Below are positions 35,631 through 44,119 of a stretch of DNA of 64,000 nucleotides, in pieces. The stretch is from Pseudomonas sp. RIT409 (GTDB lineage: Bacteria; Pseudomonadota; Gammaproteobacteria; Pseudomonadales; Pseudomonadaceae). The notes under the pieces were generated by a model. It made no database searches. It saw nothing but the letters and a program-made list of their open reading frames with translations, and was not told where the DNA came from. Positions within the stretch are counted from its first letter, which is position 1, and each line of letters begins with the position of its first letter. The translations under genes were made by a program, and so were the position numbers. The stretch spans positions 124,001-188,000 of the forward strand of contig NZ_QARE02000009.1 of the NCBI RefSeq assembly GCF_003052515.2, written 5' to 3'.

Positions 35631-36707
35631 ATGGCTGATTTACCAATCGACGACCTTAACGTCTCCTCCAACGAGACCCTGATCACTCCGGACCAGCTCA
35701 AGCGCGAAATTCCCCTCACCGCGGCCGCTCAGGCCACCGTGAGCAAGGGCCGCGAAGTGATCCGCAACATCCTCGATGGCAAGGACCACCGCCTGTTCAT
35801 CGTGATCGGCCCTTGCTCGATCCACGACATCAAGGCTGCCCACGACTATGCCGATCGCCTGAAAGCCCTGTCTGCCGAACTGTCCGACACCCTCTATCTG
35901 GTCATGCGCGTCTACTTCGAGAAGCCGCGCACCACCGTGGGCTGGAAAGGGCTGATCAACGACCCGTATCTGGACGATTCCTTCAAGATTCAGGACGGTC
36001 TGCACATCGGTCGCCAGTTGTTGCTGGATCTGGCCGAGAAAGGCCTGCCGACCGCCACTGAAGCGCTGGACCCCATCTCTCCGCAGTACTTGCAGGACCT
36101 GATCAGTTGGTCGGCAATCGGTGCGCGCACGACCGAATCCCAGACTCACCGCGAAATGGCCTCTGGCCTATCCTCGGCGGTAGGTTTCAAAAACGGCACG
36201 GACGGTGGCTTGACCGTGGCGATCAACGCCTTGCAATCGGTCTCCAGTCCGCATCGTTTTCTGGGCATCAATCAGGAAGGCGGCGTGTCCATCGTGACCA
36301 CCAAGGGCAACGCCTATGGCCACGTGGTGCTGCGCGGTGGCAACGGCAAGCCCAACTATGATTCGGTCAGTGTCGCCCTGTGCGAACAAGCGCTGGCAAA
36401 GGCAAAGGTCAAGCCGAATATCATGGTCGACGCCAGTCACGCCAACTCCAACAAGGACCCAGCCTTGCAGCCCCTGGTCATGGAAAACGTCGCCAACCAG
36501 ATCCTGGAAGGCAACGAGTCGATCATTGGCCTGATGGTCGAGAGTCATTTGAAATGGGGTGCGCAGTCGATTCCCAAGGATCTGGCCGATCTGCAGTATG
36601 GCGTTTCGATCACAGACGCTTGCATCGACTGGGAAACCACCGAGAAGACGTTGCGCAGCATGTACGCCAAGCTCAAGGACGTGCTGCCCAAGCGCAAGCG
36701 CGGCTGA
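35631..36707 (+). CDS. 3-deoxy-7-phosphoheptulonate (DAHP) synthase, class I
   Basis: DAHP synthase condenses PEP with erythrose-4-phosphate as the first step of the shikimate pathway. The 358-residue protein is of the AroF/AroG/AroH type: LFIVIGPCSIHD holds the metal-binding cysteine, RVYFEKPRTTVGWKGLINDP the PEP site, TTESQTHREMASGLS, and MVDASHANSNKDP the metal-binding histidine. ATG at 35631 (MADLPIDDLN) was preferred to the ATG four codons earlier. Which amino acid inhibits it cannot be told from sequence here, so no symbol is given. A clear terminator follows. Confidence 0.93.
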   Translation: MADLPIDDLNVSSNETLITPDQLKREIPLTAAAQATVSKGREVIRNILDGKDHRLFIVIGPCSIHDIKAAHDYADRLKALSAELSDTLYLVMRVYFEKPRTTVGWKGLINDPYLDDSFKIQDGLHIGRQLLLDLAEKGLPTATEALDPISPQYLQDLISWSAIGARTTESQTHREMASGLSSAVGFKNGTDGGLTVAINALQSVSSPHRFLGINQEGGVSIVTTKGNAYGHVVLRGGNGKPNYDSVSVALCEQALAKAKVKPNIMVDASHANSNKDPALQPLVMENVANQILEGNESIIGLMVESHLKWGAQSIPKDLADLQYGVSITDACIDWETTEKTLRSMYAKLKDVLPKRKRG

Positions 36708-36794
36708 CGGTCAAGGCTTCCGCCGTCAGCACCACGTCGACTGGATTTGCCGAGCGCAAGCTCTGTCACCCGGCGTACAAGCCATGAAAACAAC

Positions 36795-36820
36795 AACGCC
36801 GAGCTTAGGCTCGGCGTTTT
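36795..36820. terminator. Terminator after the DAHP synthase gene
   Basis: AACGCCGAGC-TTAG-GCTCGGCGTT with trailing Ts on the plus strand forms a 10-bp stem. It lies between convergent genes and could also end the minus-strand acetyltransferase message. Confidence 0.88.
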
Positions 36821-36836
36821 TCATTGCAGCAATCGA

Positions 36837-37118
36837 TCAGATCCGGGCTGCCTGGCGCTGATGGCGCTCCATATAACGTTCGACATACGAGCACGACGGG
36901 ATCACGGTGTAGCCATTGCTTTCGGCATAATCGAGGGCCACTTTGGTCAGCGCCGCCGCAATGCCTCGCCCCCGCAATGCATTGGGGACGAACGTACGAT
37001 AGATGTCCAGGGTCTGCTTCCCCAGGTCCATGTACGTCAGGTAAGCACGGTGACCGTCGATATTGATTTCGAACTGGTGACCGGCCTCGTCATGGTGGAT
37101 AGACAACGCCTCGCTCAT
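36837..37118 (-). CDS. Small GNAT-type N-acetyltransferase
   Basis: This 93-residue protein belongs to the short single-domain GNAT group (YjdJ-like). It has the acetyl-CoA pyrophosphate-binding motif NALRGRGIAAALTKVAL (Q/RxxGxG/A type) and YTVIPSCSYVERYMERHQ toward the C terminus. The start at 37118 follows GAGGAGCAGTG. No operon partner is seen; it converges with the DAHP synthase gene. The acceptor substrate is unknown. Confidence 0.85.
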   Translation of the reverse strand: MSEALSIHHDEAGHQFEINIDGHRAYLTYMDLGKQTLDIYRTFVPNALRGRGIAAALTKVALDYAESNGYTVIPSCSYVERYMERHQRQAARI

Positions 37119-37748
37119 CACTGCTCCTCGCGGGTCTTGGAATTGGACCCCTACCTTACCCATCTTTATTCGGCGAAGGAACCTCTGCGCCGCCCCGTGC
37201 CTGATTTGGACACGAGAAGGTTTCGCTTCTCCATCAAATGAGCACCTGCAAATAGTAGGCGCCATTCTCGCGTCTGCTCAAGTGAATCAACGGCAAATGC
37301 ACTGCCGCACATCCGACGCACTGTGCGTGGAACCTGTCATTGCTGACGAATGTCCATTGAGACGCGAACGGCCCGGCGAAGTCACGTTAAATACTGCCGA
37401 ACCAGCATGCCGGTCGAACTTCGTCTATAAACAGAAAAGCCGCGGGAGTTTGACCTCTGTCGGCTAGGCACTGAAAAGGACGTGGCCGACCTGTTGCCTG
37501 GTGTTGTCAACGTGCACTTCATGGGGCCTGCTTGCAACTCATTGGCAGACGTAGTGGCCTGAAAAGGCTGGTTTTTTTCGCAGAAAAAGCGTGAGGATTC
37601 GCACGGAACGCTTTCAAAGCAAAGAATTTTATGCGGTTCTTGCGCTTGGTCCGTTTACTTACTACAAACAATGAGTACTATGTACGCCGGTCATTTTCTC
37701 ATTTTCGAGAGATGATTAACTTGAAAGAAGTCCTTTAAGGGGAACACG
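37119..37748. other. 630-base region without protein genes, upstream of oprI
   Basis: No open frame here shows coding character; the 61-codon frame at 37282-37467 has no ribosome-binding site and no recognisable product. The stretch holds a hairpin GAGAAG/CTTCTC at about 37215-37233, a possible -10 element at 37425 and a terminator at 37555-37578, described as a candidate sRNA. The AT-rich oprI promoter region lies at about 37600-37740. Confidence 0.5.
37437..37578 (+). ncRNA. Candidate small RNA upstream of oprI
   Basis: A Rho-independent terminator (TGGCCT-GAAA-AGGCTG with two G-U pairs, then seven Ts at 37572-37578) ends a non-coding stretch. CTATAA at 37425-37430 resembles a stationary-phase -10 element and would start an RNA of about 140 bases. 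From memory, PAO1 also has an annotated ncRNA just before oprI, but I cannot confirm homology. The terminator is better supported than the start. Confidence 0.35.
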
Positions 37749-38000
37749 ATGAACAACGTTCTGAAATTCTCTGCTCTGGCCCTGGCCGCCGTTCTGGCTA
37801 CCGGTTGCAGCAGCGCCTCCAAAGAAACCGAAGCTCGTCTGACTGCTACCGAAGACGCTGCTGCTCGTGCACAAGCTCGCGCTGACGAAGCCTATCGCAA
37901 GGCTGATGAAGCACTGGCTGCTGCTCAGAAAGCTCAGCAAACTGCCGACGAAGCCAACGAGCGTGCACTGCGCATGCTGGACAAGGCTAGCCGCAAGTAA
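37749..38000 (+). CDS. oprI: Major outer membrane lipoprotein OprI (Lpp-like)
   Basis: OprI is the Pseudomonas counterpart of Braun lipoprotein, tethering the outer membrane to peptidoglycan. The 83-residue precursor has a signal peptide ending in the lipobox LATGC (Cys20). A helical Ala-rich heptad region follows ([19 protein letters not shown]), and the C-terminal lysine (KASRK) is the residue usually cross-linked to peptidoglycan. AAGGGGAA precedes the ATG and codon use is strongly biased, as expected for a very abundant protein. A strong terminator follows, then a convergent L,D-transpeptidase gene. Confidence 0.97.
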   Translation: MNNVLKFSALALAAVLATGCSSASKETEARLTATEDAAARAQARADEAYRKADEALAAAQKAQQTADEANERALRMLDKASRK

Positions 38001-38021
38001 TAATCCCTCGGGATTGTTGAT

Positions 38022-38053
38022 AAAGCCGGTCCGGTTTCGGACCGGCTTTTTTA
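38022..38053 (+). terminator. Terminator of oprI
   Basis: AAAGCCGGTCCG-GTTT-CGGACCGGCTTT is a 12-bp perfect stem followed by TTT. It begins about 20 bases after the oprI stop codon. Confidence 0.92.
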
Positions 38054-38084
38054 TTGCCCGCGGCCTGGGCACTGTTTCCGGGCG

Positions 38085-38132
38085 ATAAAAAACCCGCTCA
38101 CCCTGCCCTATCCTCAGGCCCGGTGAACGGGT
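38085..38132 (-). terminator. Terminator of the L,D-transpeptidase gene
   Basis: On the minus strand, ACCCGTTCACC pairs with GGTGAGCGGGT and is followed by TTTTTATCG. It lies about 20 bases beyond the transpeptidase stop codon. Confidence 0.8.
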
Positions 38133-38151
38133 ATTGGCGCGACCGACGTGA

Positions 38152-39120
38152 TTACTGCAGCGTCATTTGCGTGGCATTGCTCGCCGGTGCAGGGGCGCCC
38201 GGTACAGCAATTTCCACCGGCATGCCGTCTTCGGCCGCCACCACATCACGCACTTCATCCCAGTTGATGCGCAGGCTGTTGGCCAGGTCTTCACGTTTGA
38301 GCAAGGCGTTGATCACCGCCGTGTGCTTGTCGACGACCGAGGGATTGCCGCTTTCGTCCAGTGGTGTGTGGGCTTCCAGGTACACCTTGCCACCACTGAC
38401 CCCGAACTTGTAGGGCTCGTTGATGATCCGGACGGTGGTACCCACCGGCACCATGTCAGCCATTTCCAGCACGTTATTGTTGTACATGCGGAAGCAGCCG
38501 TGGCTGGTGCGCATGCCGATACCGAACTTCTTGTTGGAGCCGTGGATCAGGTAGCCCGGCACGCCCAGCCCGAATTTGAACGGCCCCAACGGGTTGTCCG
38601 GACCGGCTGGCACGACGTTGGGCAAGATGTCACCGTCGGCGGCGTGCTCGGCCTTGATCGATGCAGGTGGCGTCCAGGTCGGGTTCGGCGTCTTGGCGGT
38701 GACCTTGGTGGTTGACACTGGAGATCCCCAGCCCTCACGGCCGATGCCCAACGGGAAGGTGTACACCACGTTCCGGCCCTTGGGGTAGTAATAGAGACGG
38801 TACTCGGCGAGGTTGATGACGATCCCCTCGCGCGGGCCGGGTGGCAGGATGAAGCGGGTCGGCAGGATGATCTGGGTGCCGGCGCCCGGCAGCCAGGCAT
38901 CGACGCCAGGGTTGGCCGCGATCATCTCCAGATAGCCCAGGTCGTAGCGGGTACCCAGGTCGGCGAAGGTGTCTTCGTATTTGGCGGTGACGGTCTGCAC
39001 CTGGCCGATGATGTCTTCGCCCGGCGGCGGCAACGGAAATTCCAGGGCAGAAACAGGGCCGGCCGCACACAGTGCAGCGAGCGACAGACAGCGAGTGAAA
39101 GCTGAAATGCGCGACAACAT
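38152..39120 (-). CDS. Periplasmic L,D-transpeptidase (YkuD family)
   Basis: This 322-residue exported protein (signal peptide cleaved near AAGPVSA/LEFP, about residue 25) has an N-terminal LysM-like segment (FADLGTRYDLGYLEMIAAN) and a YkuD catalytic domain (about residues 95-235). The active-site block HGSNKKFGIG...SHGCFRM contains the catalytic cysteine. The family resembles ErfK/YbiS/YcfS, which attach Lpp to peptidoglycan. Its place next to oprI, convergent across two terminators, suggests it may link OprI to the cell wall. That role is inferred from context and family. Confidence 0.9.
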   Translation of the reverse strand: MLSRISAFTRCLSLAALCAAGPVSALEFPLPPPGEDIIGQVQTVTAKYEDTFADLGTRYDLGYLEMIAANPGVDAWLPGAGTQIILPTRFILPPGPREGIVINLAEYRLYYYPKGRNVVYTFPLGIGREGWGSPVSTTKVTAKTPNPTWTPPASIKAEHAADGDILPNVVPAGPDNPLGPFKFGLGVPGYLIHGSNKKFGIGMRTSHGCFRMYNNNVLEMADMVPVGTTVRIINEPYKFGVSGGKVYLEAHTPLDESGNPSVVDKHTAVINALLKREDLANSLRINWDEVRDVVAAEDGMPVEIAVPGAPAPASNATQMTLQ

Positions 39121-39204
39121 CCGAGGGAATCCTTGGGTAAGCGAAGGCGTGAATGAGCGCGATTGTACACGCCTGCCAGCGCCTTCGGGAGTGGGCGCGA
39201 CGGC

Positions 39205-39501
39205 TTAGGACCCGGCGTCGATCTCGGGCCAGATCGGGTGCATGCCGCGGCGCTGCGCGTCGATGATCGCGCGGCACAACGGGCACAACCGCTCATCCTG
39301 ATAAATCGCCTGCTCCACGCCGGACCAACGCGGCTGAGCGGGCAGCAGCGTGCCGCATAGCGTACGGTCGGCGGAGCCCGCCAGTTCCAGTTGCCGGGCG
39401 ACCAGATGCACACGCACTTCCTGACAGGCGAACAGGTCAAGCTGCTCGTCGGGTTCGATCAGTTGATAGGCAAAAAGGGACCAGGCGGGACGGCGGGGCA
39501 T
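39205..39501 (-). CDS. Conserved cysteine-containing protein of unknown function
   Basis: This 98-residue protein begins MPRRPAWSLFAYQLIEPDEQ and has four cysteines: one in FACQEVRV, one in TLCGTLLPAQ and a CxxC pair in ERLCPLCRAIIDAQRRG. A zinc-binding fold is possible. There is no signal peptide or membrane helix. ATG at 39501 is preceded by TTGGAGCTCTCC with GGAG six bases upstream. I recall a similar gene between the transpeptidase and tesA in PAO1. I cannot assign a function. Confidence 0.7.
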   Translation of the reverse strand: MPRRPAWSLFAYQLIEPDEQLDLFACQEVRVHLVARQLELAGSADRTLCGTLLPAQPRWSGVEQAIYQDERLCPLCRAIIDAQRRGMHPIWPEIDAGS

Positions 39502-39682
39502 GGAGAGCTCCAAATCGGGGGCGCAACCTTAGCCGAAAGCCAGCATCCAGAAAAGGGCTGAAAGCCTTTAATTCAGATGGCTGGGAAGATTATTGCGGCG
39601 CGTGCGGCAGGGCCGTTCAAGGCCTGCCGCAAACCGCTGGCATCAATGATCACGAGCATCGCCACCGAAGGCTGATCCGCAC

Positions 39683-40288
39683 CTACAGAAGTGGCTTGAG
39701 CTGCGGCCAGACGTTATCCAGCAGCCTGGGCTGCGCATTGGCTGCCGGGTGCAAGCCATCCGCTTGAGTCAGTTCAGGAACGCCGCCCACGCCCTCGAGC
39801 ATGAATGGCACCAGCGCCACCTTCTTCTCGGTCGCCAGGTGGGTGTATACCGCCTTGAACGCCTCGGTGTAGCGCGCGCCGTAATTGGGCGGAATCTGCA
39901 TGCCCAATAACAGTACCTTGGCCCCGGCCGCCTGGGCGCTGTCGATCATCGACGCAAGATTTTGTTGCAATTGGGCAGGCGGTTGTCCGCGAAGCCCGTC
40001 ATTACCACCCAGTTCGAGCACCACCAATTCCGGTTTGTGTGCTGCAAGCAGCGCAGGCAGACGCGCGAGGCCGCCCGCACTGGTGTCGCCGCTGACCGAG
40101 GCGTTGACCACTTTGTGGGCATAACCCTGCTCCGCCAAGCGCTTTTCCAGCAGGCTGACCCAACCCAGGCGGGTATCCAGGCCGAAAGCCGCGCTGATAC
40201 TATCCCCCACGATCAACACCGTGCCTGCCATGGCTCCTTGAGACAACAGCAGCAACCCCAGGCCAGCACTTAATAACCACGCACGCAT
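39683..40288 (-). CDS. tesA: Arylesterase / acyl-CoA thioesterase TesA (GDSL hydrolase)
   Basis: TesA is a periplasmic SGNH-type esterase and thioesterase. The 201-residue precursor has a signal peptide (MRAWLLSAGLGLLLLSQGAM, cleaved after MAG-like residues near 22), then IVGDSISAAFG with the nucleophile Ser, ASVSGDTSAGGL, LELGGNDGLRG and the C-terminal DGLHPAAN with Asp and His of the triad. ATG at 40288 has GGAGAG five bases upstream; an ATG four codons earlier has none. It is divergent from ybbA with only 10 bases between start codons, as in E. coli. Confidence 0.94.
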   Translation of the reverse strand: MRAWLLSAGLGLLLLSQGAMAGTVLIVGDSISAAFGLDTRLGWVSLLEKRLAEQGYAHKVVNASVSGDTSAGGLARLPALLAAHKPELVVLELGGNDGLRGQPPAQLQQNLASMIDSAQAAGAKVLLLGMQIPPNYGARYTEAFKAVYTHLATEKKVALVPFMLEGVGGVPELTQADGLHPAANAQPRLLDNVWPQLKPLL

Positions 40289-40298
40289 CGGACTCTCC

Positions 40299-40982
40299 AT
40301 GAGCGAAAGTATTCTCAGTGCCCGGGCCCTCAGCAAAGTGGTCCCCAGCACCGAAGGTGACTTGACCATCCTGCACGAACTCTCGATAGAACTGAACAAG
40401 GGCGACACACTGGCCATCGTCGGCGCGTCCGGCTCAGGGAAGTCCACGCTGCTGGGCCTGCTGGCCGGGCTGGACCTGCCCAGTGCGGGCTCGGTGACAC
40501 TGGCAGGGCGCAATTTGAGTGAGCTCGATGAAGATCAGCGCGCCCGCGTCCGCGCCGAACATGTGGGTTTCGTGTTTCAGTCCTTTCAGTTGCTCGACAG
40601 CCTGAACGCCTTGGAGAACGTCATGCTGCCCATGGAACTGGAAGGCCGCAGAGACGCGCGTGACCAGGCCCGTCACCTGCTCGAACGGGTGGGGCTGGGC
40701 AAACGTCTGACCCACACGCCAAAGCAACTGTCCGGCGGCGAACAGCAACGCGTGGCCATTGCCCGGGCGTTCGCGGCCGAGCCCGACGTCCTGTTTGCCG
40801 ACGAGCCCACCGGCAACCTTGACAGCCACACCGGCGAACGCATCAGCGACCTGCTCTTCGAATTGAATCAAGAGCGCAACACGACGCTGGTGCTGGTCAC
40901 CCATGATGAGCGTCTGGCCCACCGCTGCCGTCGCCTGATCCGTCTTGAAGGGGGACGTCTGGTCGCCCCTATGGAGCCCTGA
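40299..40982 (+). CDS. ybbA: ABC transporter ATP-binding protein YbbA
   Basis: This 227-residue ATPase belongs to the LolD/MacB-like group. It has Walker [13 protein letters not shown] (about residues 43-54), Q-loop VFQSFQLLD, signature [14 protein letters not shown] and Walker [13 protein letters not shown]. It pairs with the permease YbbP, whose ATG overlaps its stop (ATGATG/TGATG arrangement at 40980-40984). Such systems often extract or move lipids or lipoproteins instead of importing solutes. Its start has almost no Shine-Dalgarno sequence because the same bases serve the divergent tesA. Confidence 0.92.
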   Translation: MSESILSARALSKVVPSTEGDLTILHELSIELNKGDTLAIVGASGSGKSTLLGLLAGLDLPSAGSVTLAGRNLSELDEDQRARVRAEHVGFVFQSFQLLDSLNALENVMLPMELEGRRDARDQARHLLERVGLGKRLTHTPKQLSGGEQQRVAIARAFAAEPDVLFADEPTGNLDSHTGERISDLLFELNQERNTTLVLVTHDERLAHRCRRLIRLEGGRLVAPMEP

Positions 40983-43492
40983 TGGCCCGCCTGCCGTTCA
41001 TGCGTCTGCTCAGCCTCGCCACCCGCCAGTTGCTGCGCGATGCCCGCGCCGGCGAGTTGCGCGTGCTGTTCTTTGCCTTGGTAGTGGCCGTCGCCGCCAG
41101 CACGGCCATCGGTTATTTCGGCGCGCGGTTGAACAGCGCCATGCTGCTGCGCGCCACCGAATTCCTCGGCGCGGACCTGATCCTGAGCGGTTCGACTCCA
41201 GCCAGCCCGGAACAGATTCAAGCAGGGACTTCACTCAAGCTCGACCACTCCCAGACGGTGGTCTTTTCCAGCGTGGTTGCCACGGACAACGGCATCCAGT
41301 TGGCCAGCGTCAAGGCGGTCGATGACGCCTACCCCTTGCGCGGGGAACTCAAGAGCGCCGCAGCTCCCTATGGGGCGGAAACCACCGGTGGCGAACCCGG
41401 GCCCGGAGAAGCCTGGGCTGAACCGCGTATCCTCGTCGCACTGAACCTTCAGGTGGGCGATCAGGTCGACGTGGGCTCGACCACCTTGAAGCTGACCCGC
41501 GTCCTGACTTATGAACCCGATCGGGCGGGCAATTTCTACAGCCTGACGCCGCGGGTGATGATCAACCTCGCGGACCTGGCCGCCACGAAGGTCGTACAGC
41601 CGGGAAGTCGCGTGTCATTCCGCGACCTCTGGCGCGGTAGCCCCGAAAGCCTGGCCGCCTATCGCAAAGCCGTCGAACCCGGGTTGGCGCCCAATCAGAA
41701 GGTCGACGACGCACGCGATGGCAACCAGCAGATCGGCGGGGCACTGGGCAAAGCCGAACGCTACCTGAATATGGCCAGCCTCGTCGCGGTGTTGCTCGCC
41801 GGGGTGGCGGTGGCCTTGTCGGCGGCGCGGTTCGCGGTGCGGCGCTTCGATGCCAGCGCATTGCTGCGCTGCCTGGGCCTGTCACGCAAGGAAGCGCTGG
41901 TGCTGTTCAGTCTGCAATTGATGATGCTCGGTGTAACCGCCAGCATGATCGGCGCCCTCCTCGGCTGGTTCGCACAATTGGGCCTGTTCTATCTGCTCCA
42001 GGACCTGCTGCCTGCTGCCGTGCCACCGGGCGGCTGGTTACCTGCAGTGGCGGGCGTAGGCACCGGGCTGGTGGCATTGGCCGGTTTTGCCTTGCCACCG
42101 CTGGCGGCGTTGGGCCGCATACCGCCGCTGCGCGTGTTGCGCCGTGACATGCTGCCGGTGCCCGCCAGCACCTGGCTGGTCTACGGGGCGGCACTGCTGG
42201 CGCTCGGGCTGATCATGTGGCGCCTGAGCCTCGATCTGGTGCTGACATTCGCGCTGCTCGGTGGCGGTCTGATCGCCGCGCTGGTCCTTGGCGGCTTGCT
42301 TTTGCTGGCGCTGCGCAGCCTGCGTCGCCTGCTGGCAGGTGCCTCGCTGCCTTGGCGCCTGGGCCTGGGCCAATTGTTGCGCCATCCGCTGGCGGCGGCC
42401 GGTCAGTCCTTAGCATTCGGCCTGATTCTTCTGTCCATGGGGCTGATCGCCCTGCTGCGCGGCGAATTGCTCGACACCTGGCAGAACCAGTTGCCCAAGG
42501 ACGCGCCGAACTACTTCGCGCTGAACATACTGCCCGCCGAGCGCGATCACTTCGCCGAGCGCATGGGCCAGTTGTCGACCCACACTGCGCCGCTGTACCC
42601 CATGATTCCCGGGCGGTTGATGAGTATCAACGCGGAGCCGGTCAGCAAGTTCGTCACCAAGGACTCCCGGGGCGAGAACGCCACCCAGCGGGATCTGAAC
42701 CTGACCTGGTCCGCTCACCTTCCCGAGGGCAATACCGTCACCGAAGGCCAGTGGTGGGGCGACCCACTCCCCGCCGGGCAGCGCCTTCCCGGCGTGTCGG
42801 TGGAAAGCCAGCTGGCGAAGAGCCTGAACATGAAACTGGGTGACACCTTGAGTTTCGTGATCGGCGGCGCGACGTACGATGTCACCGTGACAAGCCTGAG
42901 GGACATCAACTGGGACACGTTCCAGCCGAACTTTTTCGTGATCTTCCAGCCAGGCAGCCTGAAAGATGTGCCAACCACCTACCTCACCAGTTTCTACCTG
43001 CCGCCCGGCCATGATCAGCAAATCGTCGAGTTGTCCCGAGCCTTCCCGGCAGTGACGATCCTTCAGGTGGAGGCCTTGCTGGCACAACTGCGCAGCATCC
43101 TCGATCAAGTGACCCTTGCGGTTCAATACGTGCTGTTGTTCGTGCTGGCCGCGGGTCTGGCGGTGCTGTTCTCCGGTTTGCAGGCCACGCTGGACGAGCG
43201 CATCCGGCAAGGGGGCCTGCTGAGGGCGCTTGGCGCCAACCGCAGGTTGCTGACGCAAGCACGCCGGATCGAGTTCGGCCTGCTGGGCGCGGTCAGTGGA
43301 CTCTTGGCTGCGCTGGGGTGTGAGTTGGTGAGCCTTGTCCTGTACCGTTATGCCTTCAATCTGGAATGGTCGCCCCACCCCTGGCTATTGCTGCTGCCGC
43401 TGATCGGCGCGGCGTTAGTCGGTGCAGCGGGGGTGTTCGGCACACGCAGGGCACTGAATGCGAGCCCGTTGACCGTGTTGCGCGAAGGCTAG
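40982..43492 (+). CDS. ybbP: ABC transporter permease YbbP (FtsX/MacB-like)
   Basis: This 836-residue membrane protein starts with [20 protein letters not shown] and has an N-terminal helix (LRVLFFALVVAVAASTAIGY), a large periplasmic domain (about residues 50-250), an FtsX-type helix bundle (about 260-470), a second periplasmic domain (about 490-700) and a final helix bundle ending RALNASPLTVLREG. The duplicated FtsX layout is typical of YbbP. Substrate is unknown; the conserved partnership with tesA suggests lipids or acyl compounds. Confidence 0.92.
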   Translation: MARLPFMRLLSLATRQLLRDARAGELRVLFFALVVAVAASTAIGYFGARLNSAMLLRATEFLGADLILSGSTPASPEQIQAGTSLKLDHSQTVVFSSVVATDNGIQLASVKAVDDAYPLRGELKSAAAPYGAETTGGEPGPGEAWAEPRILVALNLQVGDQVDVGSTTLKLTRVLTYEPDRAGNFYSLTPRVMINLADLAATKVVQPGSRVSFRDLWRGSPESLAAYRKAVEPGLAPNQKVDDARDGNQQIGGALGKAERYLNMASLVAVLLAGVAVALSAARFAVRRFDASALLRCLGLSRKEALVLFSLQLMMLGVTASMIGALLGWFAQLGLFYLLQDLLPAAVPPGGWLPAVAGVGTGLVALAGFALPPLAALGRIPPLRVLRRDMLPVPASTWLVYGAALLALGLIMWRLSLDLVLTFALLGGGLIAALVLGGLLLLALRSLRRLLAGASLPWRLGLGQLLRHPLAAAGQSLAFGLILLSMGLIALLRGELLDTWQNQLPKDAPNYFALNILPAERDHFAERMGQLSTHTAPLYPMIPGRLMSINAEPVSKFVTKDSRGENATQRDLNLTWSAHLPEGNTVTEGQWWGDPLPAGQRLPGVSVESQLAKSLNMKLGDTLSFVIGGATYDVTVTSLRDINWDTFQPNFFVIFQPGSLKDVPTTYLTSFYLPPGHDQQIVELSRAFPAVTILQVEALLAQLRSILDQVTLAVQYVLLFVLAAGLAVLFSGLQATLDERIRQGGLLRALGANRRLLTQARRIEFGLLGAVSGLLAALGCELVSLVLYRYAFNLEWSPHPWLLLLPLIGAALVGAAGVFGTRRALNASPLTVLREG

Positions 43493-43498
43493 ATGGGT

Positions 43499-43530
43499 GT
43501 GGCCGAAAGCGCTGCTGTCGGCCACGTTTC
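43499..43530. terminator. Hairpin between ybbP and greB
   Basis: GTGGCCGA (43499-43506) pairs with TCGGCCAC (43518-43525), followed by GTTTC on the plus strand. It lies between convergent genes; the weak T-run makes termination uncertain. Confidence 0.45.
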
Positions 43531-44017
43531 AACCCGCGACCCGGTAGTCGATCTTCGTCACCCACCAGACCTTTTCCCCGGCGGGCACCCGCACGGTCAC
43601 CTCGTCGCCGACTTCCTTCTTGAGCAGCGCGCGGGCCATGGGCGAATCGATGGAGATGTAATCCATGCGCCCGTAGATCTCGTCGTAACCGACAATCCTG
43701 AAGCGCTTGGTCTCGCCCTCTTCGTCTTCGACTTCTACCCAGGCACCGAAAAACACTCGACCTTCCTGTTCCGGTGAGTAAGCCACCACGCGCATATCTT
43801 CCAGACGTTTGCGCAAGTACCGAATACGGCGGTCGATTTCCCGAAGCAGTTTCTTGTTGTACTGATAGTCGGCATTTTCACTGCGATCGCCCAGGGAAGC
43901 CGCCCAGGCAACCTTCTGGGTGATGTCCGGCCGGTGCTCGCGCCAGAGATAATCCAGCTCTTTTTTCAGCGTTTCATGGCCTTCGGTGGTGATGATTTTG
44001 GTGCTGGTCTCTGACAT
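43529..44017 (-). CDS. greB: Transcript cleavage factor GreB
   Basis: GreB inserts a coiled coil into the secondary channel of RNA polymerase and stimulates cleavage of backtracked RNA. The 162-residue protein has the N-terminal coiled coil (about residues 10-80, WAASLGDRSENADYQYNKKL with the acidic tip residues) and a C-terminal FKBP-like domain (GEEKVW-type, DSPMARALLKKEVGDEVTV). The basic patch in the coiled coil (REIDRRIRYLRKRLED) distinguishes GreB from GreA. It is preceded by about 100 bases without features and by an aroE-like gene. Confidence 0.96.
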   Translation of the reverse strand: MSETSTKIITTEGHETLKKELDYLWREHRPDITQKVAWAASLGDRSENADYQYNKKLLREIDRRIRYLRKRLEDMRVVAYSPEQEGRVFFGAWVEVEDEEGETKRFRIVGYDEIYGRMDYISIDSPMARALLKKEVGDEVTVRVPAGEKVWWVTKIDYRVAG

Positions 44018-44119
44018 TCACTGTGTCCAAACGGTCATCGGGGAGGTGAGTCGAGGCCGTGTTCGACCTTGATGGCCCCGGCGACGAGGCCATCAGGGTC
44101 ATCGGCGTCACTGGCCGGG

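Noticed and set aside
37282..37467. 61-codon frame in the gap before oprI
   Set aside because: No ribosome-binding site, no conserved sequence and overlap with the candidate sRNA promoter.
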